Positions 7,168 to 11,954 of a DNA stretch of 11,954 bases are shown piece after piece. The stretch's first letter is position 1, and each line of letters opens with the position of its first letter. Made by a program: the position numbers and the translations under genes. Origin of the DNA: Paracoccaceae bacterium (GTDB lineage Bacteria > Pseudomonadota > Alphaproteobacteria > Rhodobacterales > Rhodobacteraceae); contig JALQUQ010000054.1 of the NCBI GenBank assembly GCA_023263735.1, positions 1 through 11,954 of the forward strand, read 5' to 3'. The notes beneath the pieces are model-generated. The model did no database searches, was not told where the DNA came from, and saw only the letters and a list, made by a program, of their open reading frames with translations.

Positions 7168-8607
7168 ATGCAGATGTTTATCGACGGCGCCTGGCACCCT
7201 TCGGAAAGCGGGGCCACCCAACCGGTGATCGACCCGCGCTCGGGCGAGGTGATCGATACGGTCCCGAACGGAACCGACAAAGATGCCGACCTCGCCGTTC
7301 AAAGCGCCCATCGCGCGTTTGACTTGTGGCGCAAGACACCCATGGCTGCGCGGGTCAAGCTGGTGAAATCCTTGGCATCGGCCATGCGGGCCGAAGCCGA
7401 ACAGATCGGCCAAGCGCTGCACCGCGAATTGGGGCGACCTTTGCCTGCCTGCCAGCAAGAGGTGATGCGCGCGTCTGACTTGCTTGACATCTATGCCGAA
7501 GAAGGCCTGCGCATTCAGGGCAGCTTTTCCATCGGGTCACCGCAGGGCGAAAAGACGATGGTCACGCGCGAACCGGTTGGCGTGGTGGTTGCGATCACGC
7601 CCTTCAACTATCCGCTCAACCTCTTGATGTTCAAGCTGGGGGCGGCCTTGGTTGCGGGCTGCACGGTCGTTGCCAAACCCTCGGCAGATACGCCGATGTC
7701 CACCCTGCTTTTGGCAGACCTGTTTCACCGAACCGGTTTACCGCCGGGCGTTTTCAACGTGGTCACCGGGGCGGGGCGGGCAATTGGCGAGGTGCTGGTG
7801 AACCATCCGATCCCGCGCAAGATCGCCTTTACCGGCGGCACGGCGGCCGGAAAGGCCATCGCCGCAGCGGCCGTGCAAACGATGAAACGCGTCACGCTTG
7901 AACTGGGCGGGCAGTCGGCAGCGCTGGTTTGCTCGGATGCAAACATCGCAAAGGCCGCTGAGGCGATTGCACGCCACGGCTTTGCCAATTCGGGCCAATT
8001 TTGTTACCGCGTGAACCGGGTCTATGTCGAAGACGCGGTTTATGACGACTTCCTCTCACAGCTCTTGCCGCATGTTCAGGCGCTCCGCCTTGCTCCGGCG
8101 GGGGGGGAGGGCGATCTGGGGCCCTTGGTGAATGAAAAAATCTACGCCAACAGTGCCCTTCAGGTCGATGATGCCCGCGAAAAAGGCGCGCGCATTCTGT
8201 GCGGTGGGGCACGGCAAACCGGCACCGGGTTTGATGGGGGGTATTATTATCAGCCCACGGTCATCGCCGACGCCGACCACGGCATGTTGGTGCTGACCGA
8301 AGAAACCTTTGGGCCGGTGTTGGGGATTTGTCGGGTCAAAACCTGCTGGGAGGGTTTGCGCCACGCCAATGCCAATCGCTATGGGTTGGCCGGTTTTGTG
8401 TTCACCCGCGATCTTGCGCGCGGACTGGCCCTGTGCGAGGGGCTGGAGGCAGGTTCCGTCTGGCTGAACGACATCCAGCGCTCATCGCATTACGAACCCT
8501 TTGGCGGGGTCAAGGAAAGCGGTCTGGGCCGGGAAAAGGGCCGGTACGGCGTGGAAAGCTATCTGGAGTACAAGACGATGTACCTTGCCTATGAGGTGCC
8601 CGAGTGA
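7168..8607 (+). CDS. NAD(P)-dependent aldehyde dehydrogenase
   Basis: This 479-aa ALDH-superfamily enzyme oxidises an aldehyde to a carboxylic acid. The family residues are present: N147 in TPFNYPLN, the general base E245 in ELGGQS, the nucleophile C279 in SGQFCYRVNR, and E379 in EETFGP. The length is normal and there is no signal peptide. AGGGG before the ATG at 7168 supports the start; a second ATG at 7174 is less likely. It sits between the two HD genes and overlaps the second by 4 bp (GTGA), so it is part of the same transcription unit. In the inferred pathway it would take the aldehyde formed from the P450 product to the acid. The succinate-semialdehyde type is the nearest general resemblance, but substrate class cannot be decided by eye. 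A run of eight G at 8100-8107 lies within the frame and leaves it intact. Confidence 0.95.
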   Translation: MQMFIDGAWHPSESGATQPVIDPRSGEVIDTVPNGTDKDADLAVQSAHRAFDLWRKTPMAARVKLVKSLASAMRAEAEQIGQALHRELGRPLPACQQEVMRASDLLDIYAEEGLRIQGSFSIGSPQGEKTMVTREPVGVVVAITPFNYPLNLLMFKLGAALVAGCTVVAKPSADTPMSTLLLADLFHRTGLPPGVFNVVTGAGRAIGEVLVNHPIPRKIAFTGGTAAGKAIAAAAVQTMKRVTLELGGQSAALVCSDANIAKAAEAIARHGFANSGQFCYRVNRVYVEDAVYDDFLSQLLPHVQALRLAPAGGEGDLGPLVNEKIYANSALQVDDAREKGARILCGGARQTGTGFDGGYYYQPTVIADADHGMLVLTEETFGPVLGICRVKTCWEGLRHANANRYGLAGFVFTRDLARGLALCEGLEAGSVWLNDIQRSSHYEPFGGVKESGLGREKGRYGVESYLEYKTMYLAYEVPE

Positions 8608-9215
8608 CGTCGGATCTTTTGCTGCCGCGCGACCTGCCCTTGTGGAATGCGGCCCGCCCTTATCTGGATATCCGCAACAACGACGAACATACCTTGGTGG
8701 CCTATGGGGTTGCCAAGGCCCTGTTGCGCGAACTCCCTCAGGCCGATGAAAGTGTGGTCCTTCCCGCTGTGATCTTGCACGACGTGGGTTGGAAGCGCAT
8801 TCCCCAAGACCTGCTTTTGCTGGCCATCGGCAGGAATCCGACGCGCAAGGATCTTGTGGCCGAACATGAACGGCACAGCGTCGAAATCGCGCGCGAGATT
8901 TTGGCAGAGGTCAAGCCCGCCGGGGTTAATGTGCAGGCGGTACTGGACATCATCGCGGGCCATGACACCACCACCCCGGCCCGCAGCCTGAACGATGCCG
9001 TGATGAAAGATGCCGACAAATGTTGGCGCACGACTCCGCATGGCATGAAGATCATTCGCGGCTGGTACGATTGGTCGGTCGCCGAATACGTCGACATGGT
9101 CAAGACGGTGTCAAACCCGCGCTTGCTGACCGAACCGGGGCGCGCCATGGCGGAAACCTTTGTCGCCTCGCTTGAGGCGGAACTTCAGTTGGAAACCTAT
9201 ATGAGGGTCACATGA
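8604..9215 (+). CDS. HD-domain protein, putative metal-dependent phosphohydrolase (HD2)
   Basis: This 203-aa protein has the same fold and metal-ligand pattern as the HD protein at 6562: H29, H59-D60 in ILHDVGW, H91, H120-D121 in IIAGHDT, and D136 in KDADKCWR, followed by EPGRAMA. The start is a GTG overlapping the ALDH stop (GTGA), and its own stop overlaps the SDR start (ATGA), so it is tightly coupled on both sides. The likely role is phosphate-ester hydrolysis. Whether the two HD proteins form a heteromer, act on different intermediates, or one has a regulatory or oxygenase role cannot be decided from sequence. Confidence 0.87.
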   Translation: MTSDLLLPRDLPLWNAARPYLDIRNNDEHTLVAYGVAKALLRELPQADESVVLPAVILHDVGWKRIPQDLLLLAIGRNPTRKDLVAEHERHSVEIAREILAEVKPAGVNVQAVLDIIAGHDTTTPARSLNDAVMKDADKCWRTTPHGMKIIRGWYDWSVAEYVDMVKTVSNPRLLTEPGRAMAETFVASLEAELQLETYMRVT

Positions 9216-9964
9216 CAGACCTATCCTTGGCGGGTAAGCGGGTGGTCGTTACGGGCGCGGGCGGCGGTCTTGGCCGGGCCTTTGCGCTTGCTTTCGCCCA
9301 TGCGGGGGCAAAAGTTCTTGCCGCCGACATCAATGCCGCTGGCGCAGATGAAACGGCCGATATGATCGGGGAAAACGGGTTTTCCTGTGCCGTCAACGTG
9401 ACGGACCGCGCCTCATGCACCGCGCTTGCCGAAAGTGCCATCGCGCAGATGGGGGGGGCGGATGTCCTGATCAACAATGCGGCGCTTTATGGCACGCTAG
9501 AGCGCCGGCCCTTTGCAGAGATCGACGAGGATGTGTGGGACAAGGTGATGGCCGTCAACGTCAAAGGCGTTTGGCAGGCCAGCCGCACCTTTGCGCCGTT
9601 GTTGAAAGCAGCAGGTGGCGGGTCGATCATCAACGTCGCCTCGGCCACGGTGTTTTCGGGATCGCCGATGTGGATGCATTACGTGGCCTCGAAAGGTGCC
9701 GTAATTGCGATGAGCCGTACCATGGCGCGCGAATTGGGCGGCGATAATGTGCGTGTCAACGTGATGGCCCCCGGCTTTACCATGACCGAGGCCAGCCTTG
9801 CCCTGATCGACAACGCGCGCAGCTATGGCGTGGACCGGGCCGCGCTGAAACGGGCGCTGGAAACCGATGATATCGTAGGGGGTGCCCTATTCTTGGCCTC
9901 GCCCTTGGCTTCGGCCATGACCGGACAAACCCTGGTCATCGATGGTGGACGCCAGTTCATCTAA
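9212..9964 (+). CDS. Short-chain dehydrogenase/reductase (classical SDR)
   Basis: This 250-aa classical SDR has the cofactor motif TGAGGGLG (14-21), NNAA (88-91), catalytic S144, Y157 and K161 (YVASK), and the C-terminal GQTLVIDGG. D39 at the end of the second strand suggests preference for NAD(H) over NADP(H). It probably oxidises a secondary or primary alcohol of the pathway, or reduces the matching carbonyl. The start codon lies within the stop of the preceding HD gene (ATGA), and the ferredoxin gene follows after 11 bp. A G8 run at 9451-9458 is in frame and does not disrupt the gene. Confidence 0.94.
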   Translation: MTDLSLAGKRVVVTGAGGGLGRAFALAFAHAGAKVLAADINAAGADETADMIGENGFSCAVNVTDRASCTALAESAIAQMGGADVLINNAALYGTLERRPFAEIDEDVWDKVMAVNVKGVWQASRTFAPLLKAAGGGSIINVASATVFSGSPMWMHYVASKGAVIAMSRTMARELGGDNVRVNVMAPGFTMTEASLALIDNARSYGVDRAALKRALETDDIVGGALFLASPLASAMTGQTLVIDGGRQFI

Positions 9965-9969
9965 AGGAG
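9964..9969 (+). promoter_or_regulatory. Ribosome binding site of the ferredoxin gene
   Basis: AAGGAG, 6 nt before the ATG at 9976, partly overlaps the stop of the upstream SDR. It is among the better sites in the operon and suggests good translation of the electron carrier. Confidence 0.8.
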
Positions 9970-9975
9970 TTCGAC

Positions 9976-10296
9976 ATGATCACTGTGACCTTTATCGAAG
10001 CGGATGGGACCCGCCGCGCCATTCAGGCCAAGCTGGGCGACCCGCTGATGATACCCGCCCGGAATGCCGGTGTGCGCGGAATCGTGGCCGAATGCGGCGG
10101 CAGTGCCATGTGTGCCACCTGTCACTGCTATGTCGAAGAGGCCGCTGCCGGGTCCCTGCCCGATGCCTTGCCTGATGAATTGGACACGATCGAATTCAAC
10201 GCCAATGAACCGCAAGACAACAGCCGCTTGACCTGCCAGATCAAGGCGACACCTGCGCTGGACGGGGCCGTGTTCCGCGTGGCCACCGGCCGCTAA
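9976..10296 (+). CDS. [2Fe-2S] ferredoxin, adrenodoxin/putidaredoxin type
   Basis: This 106-aa electron carrier has the cluster-binding cysteines in the pattern C40-x5-C46-x2-C49 (CGGSAMCATC) and C87 in RLTCQI, which is the signature of vertebrate-type ferredoxins serving class I P450s. It is the last gene of the operon that begins with the P450, so it is the likely redox partner. No FAD-dependent ferredoxin reductase is present in the window; it may lie elsewhere, or a housekeeping reductase may serve. The stop codon overlaps the stop of the convergent SDR gene by a few bases, leaving no room for a separate terminator between them. Confidence 0.96.
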   Translation: MITVTFIEADGTRRAIQAKLGDPLMIPARNAGVRGIVAECGGSAMCATCHCYVEEAAAGSLPDALPDELDTIEFNANEPQDNSRLTCQIKATPALDGAVFRVATGR

Positions 10297-11057
10297 CGGG
10301 CCAGAACGCCCCCATCGATCACCAGCGTCTGCCCCGTCATGAAATCGGATGCGGCGGATGCAAGGAACAGGGTCGCCCCCTTGATTTCATCCGGGCGGCC
10401 CAACCGACCCATCGGGGTATAGGCGATCGAGGCGGACGGATCGCGCGGCCGATTCTCGGTTTGAAAAATGCCCGGGCACAGCGCGTTGATCTGGATGTTG
10501 TCTTTGGCATAGTGCAGCGCCATTTCACGGGTCAGATTGACAACGGCCCCTTTCGACGCGGCATAAGCCGGGCGCGGAAAGGCCCCGGCCGGCGCGGCCA
10601 GCCCCCACATCGATGCAACCGTGATGACCTTGCCCGACCCTTGGGCCTGCATGGCCTCCAGCGACGCGCGACAGGTGTGGTAAACGCCATTCAGGTTCAC
10701 ATCCAGAACCTGCGCCCAATCAGCAGGATCGGTTTCGTGCAAACGTCCCGGCTGGCGATCAGAAATTCCGGCATTGGCGATGGCGATATCAAGCCTGCCA
10801 TGATGGGCAACGATGTCCTGAACCAAAGCATCCATCGCGAACAGGTCCACGACATCGGTCCTTTGGGTGCTGACCTCTGCCCCGATCTCTCGCAATGACT
10901 GTGCGGTCGCCTCCAATCCTTCGTCATCCCGGTCAACCAGCCAAAGGCGCGCACCATTTTCTGCCAAGGCCTCGGCCATGGCGCGGCCCAGTCCTTTGGC
11001 CGCACCGGTGACCAAGGCCACCTTTCCCTGAACGGAAAAGATCTCGGCCGCAGTCAT
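10293..11057 (-). CDS. Short-chain dehydrogenase/reductase (second SDR, convergent)
   Basis: This 254-aa classical SDR has TGAAKGLG (17-24), an acidic D42 after the second strand suggesting NAD(H), NAG (95-97), S149, Y165 and K169 (YAASK), and the closing GQTLVIDGG. The end of the protein resembles the SDR at 9212 only at family level, so this is a separate member rather than a recent copy. Its ATG overlaps the stop of the upstream ligase gene (4 bp, ATGA on the minus strand), so the two are coupled. A beta-hydroxyacyl or hydroxy-acid substrate would fit with the acyl-CoA ligase neighbour, but this is inference. Confidence 0.94.
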   Translation of the reverse strand: MTAAEIFSVQGKVALVTGAAKGLGRAMAEALAENGARLWLVDRDDEGLEATAQSLREIGAEVSTQRTDVVDLFAMDALVQDIVAHHGRLDIAIANAGISDRQPGRLHETDPADWAQVLDVNLNGVYHTCRASLEAMQAQGSGKVITVASMWGLAAPAGAFPRPAYAASKGAVVNLTREMALHYAKDNIQINALCPGIFQTENRPRDPSASIAYTPMGRLGRPDEIKGATLFLASAASDFMTGQTLVIDGGVLAR

Positions 11058-11954
11058 GACAGGCGACGGGCTGCGAAGTCGACAAACCAGTCAAAGGCCG
11101 CCGGGTTGCGCACAGAATCCCGGCTGGCCGCCTTTTCGGGCGGCAGGCCCATCATCAACTTGCGCACGGGCACTTCCATTTTCTTGCCGGTCAGAGTCAT
11201 CGGAATTTGCGGCGCCTCGATGATTTCATCGGGCACATGGCGCGGGCTGCGTTCGCTGCGCAGGCGACGGACAATCTCCGCCTTCATCGCATCGTCCAAT
11301 GTCGAACCTTCGGCCATTTGCACGAACAGCGGCATCCAATATCCACCCTGTCCATCTTCGATGCACAGGATCAGACTGTCGGCAACCGATGCGATCCCCT
11401 CCATGGTGCGATAAATCTCGGCACTGCCGATGCGAACACCGAACCTGTTCAGCGTGGCATCCGAACGGCCCAGAACAAAGGCCCCACCATGGGCGTTGAA
11501 TCGCACGCGATCACCGTGGCGCCATAGCTGGGGCCATGTGTCAAAGTAGGCGTCGTTATAGCGCGCGCCATCCTGATCGCCCCACAGATACAAGGGCATC
11601 GATGGCATTGCCTTGCGAAGGACAAGTTCCCCGACCTCATCCACAAGAACCGCCCCCTCTTCGGACATCGCCACCGCATCCACGGCCAAAGCCGCCGCCT
11701 GAATCTCGCCCGCACGGGTTGGCAAAAGAGGAGAGCCCGCCAAAAGGCCCGAACAAAATTCCGTGCCCCCCGATTGCGACGATGCCCAGATGTCGGATTT
11801 CACCGACTGATACACCCATTCAAACGTTTCGGGCGTTGACGGTGATCCGACCAGCATCACGGCCTGCAAAGCAGACAGGTCAAAATCGTGCTTGGGTTCG
11901 ATCCCCTGTTGCCGCACGATCTGAATGAAGGTGGGTGATACGCCCATCACCGAT
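11054..11954 (-). CDS. Acetoacetyl-CoA synthetase-family acyl-CoA ligase, N-terminus beyond window
   Basis: This is the C-terminal part (about 300 residues) of an ANL-superfamily ligase that forms an acyl-CoA from a carboxylic acid, ATP and CoA through an acyl-adenylate. Visible motifs are the SQSGGTEFCSG core loop, LWRHGDRVRFNAHGG, the hinge-proximal GRSDATLNRFGVRIGSAEIYR, and the C-terminal lysine region MTLTGKKMEVPVRKL. The last two are typical of acetoacetyl-CoA synthetases rather than short-chain acetyl-CoA synthetases. Family members are about 650 residues, so roughly half is missing; the frame is open to the window edge. It may activate acetoacetate or another 3-oxo or branched acid produced by the pathway. 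The stop overlaps the start of the downstream SDR. Confidence 0.92.
   Translation of the reverse strand, partial: SVMGVSPTFIQIVRQQGIEPKHDFDLSALQAVMLVGSPSTPETFEWVYQSVKSDIWASSQSGGTEFCSGLLAGSPLLPTRAGEIQAAALAVDAVAMSEEGAVLVDEVGELVLRKAMPSMPLYLWGDQDGARYNDAYFDTWPQLWRHGDRVRFNAHGGAFVLGRSDATLNRFGVRIGSAEIYRTMEGIASVADSLILCIEDGQGGYWMPLFVQMAEGSTLDDAMKAEIVRRLRSERSPRHVPDEIIEAPQIPMTLTGKKMEVPVRKLMMGLPPEKAASRDSVRNPAAFDWFVDFAARRLS

Noticed and set aside
8100..8107. G8 tract in the ALDH gene (and another at 9451-9458 in the SDR gene) as phase-variation switches
   Set aside because: Both tracts are in intact frames, encode normal family sequence, and occur mid-gene in metabolic enzymes; they look like chance in a GC-rich genome.

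Overview
The window is a catabolic gene cluster, almost certainly from an alphaproteobacterium. The moderately high GC, the codon use and the style of the proteins would suit a Rhodobacteraceae-like marine or soil bacterium, but that placement is by eye and no rRNA or marker gene is present. No mobile element, tRNA, CRISPR array or phage gene was seen.

Layout. (1) At 1-580 on the minus strand is the 5' part of a GMC-family flavin oxidoreductase. (2) At 581-822 is a divergent intergenic region with a 17-bp element containing two CTTTGG repeats 11 bp apart, and a separate 10+10 bp palindrome. (3) At 823-2238 on the plus strand is a SARP/BTAD-type regulator with an N-terminal region resembling a MEDS sensory domain. 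(4) At 2239-2345 is a second exact copy of the 17-bp element, upstream of a plus-strand operon. (5) The operon at 2346-10296 encodes, in order, a cytochrome P450, the N-terminal-type half of a PEP-synthase-like enzyme, a larger subunit carrying the phosphohistidine (swivelling) domain, an HD-domain protein, an aldehyde dehydrogenase, a second HD-domain protein, an SDR and a [2Fe-2S] ferredoxin. An intrinsic terminator sits after the phosphotransferase large subunit. (6) On the minus strand, converging on the ferredoxin with a 4-bp stop-stop overlap, are a second SDR and the 3' part of an acetoacetyl-CoA-synthetase-family ligase.

How the genes may work together. The two-piece PEP-synthase-like enzyme matches the alpha and beta subunits of phenylphosphate synthase in size and domain split. 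The set of split phosphotransferase, P450, ferredoxin, phosphohydrolase candidates and dehydrogenases strongly recalls the Cre pathway of Corynebacterium glutamicum. There 4-cresol is phosphorylated, the phosphorylated alkylphenol is oxidised by a P450, the phosphate is removed, and the alcohol is oxidised through the aldehyde to the acid. I infer that this window holds a related phosphorylate-oxidise-dephosphorylate pathway in a proteobacterium. It differs in having two paralogous HD proteins around the aldehyde dehydrogenase, a SARP-like regulator, and an acyl-CoA ligase/SDR arm. The substrate is unknown. The 17-bp element and a further 12-bp promoter-like block occur in the same orientation relative to both the P450 operon and the GMC gene. 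This suggests both are controlled together, most simply by the SARP-type protein encoded between them.
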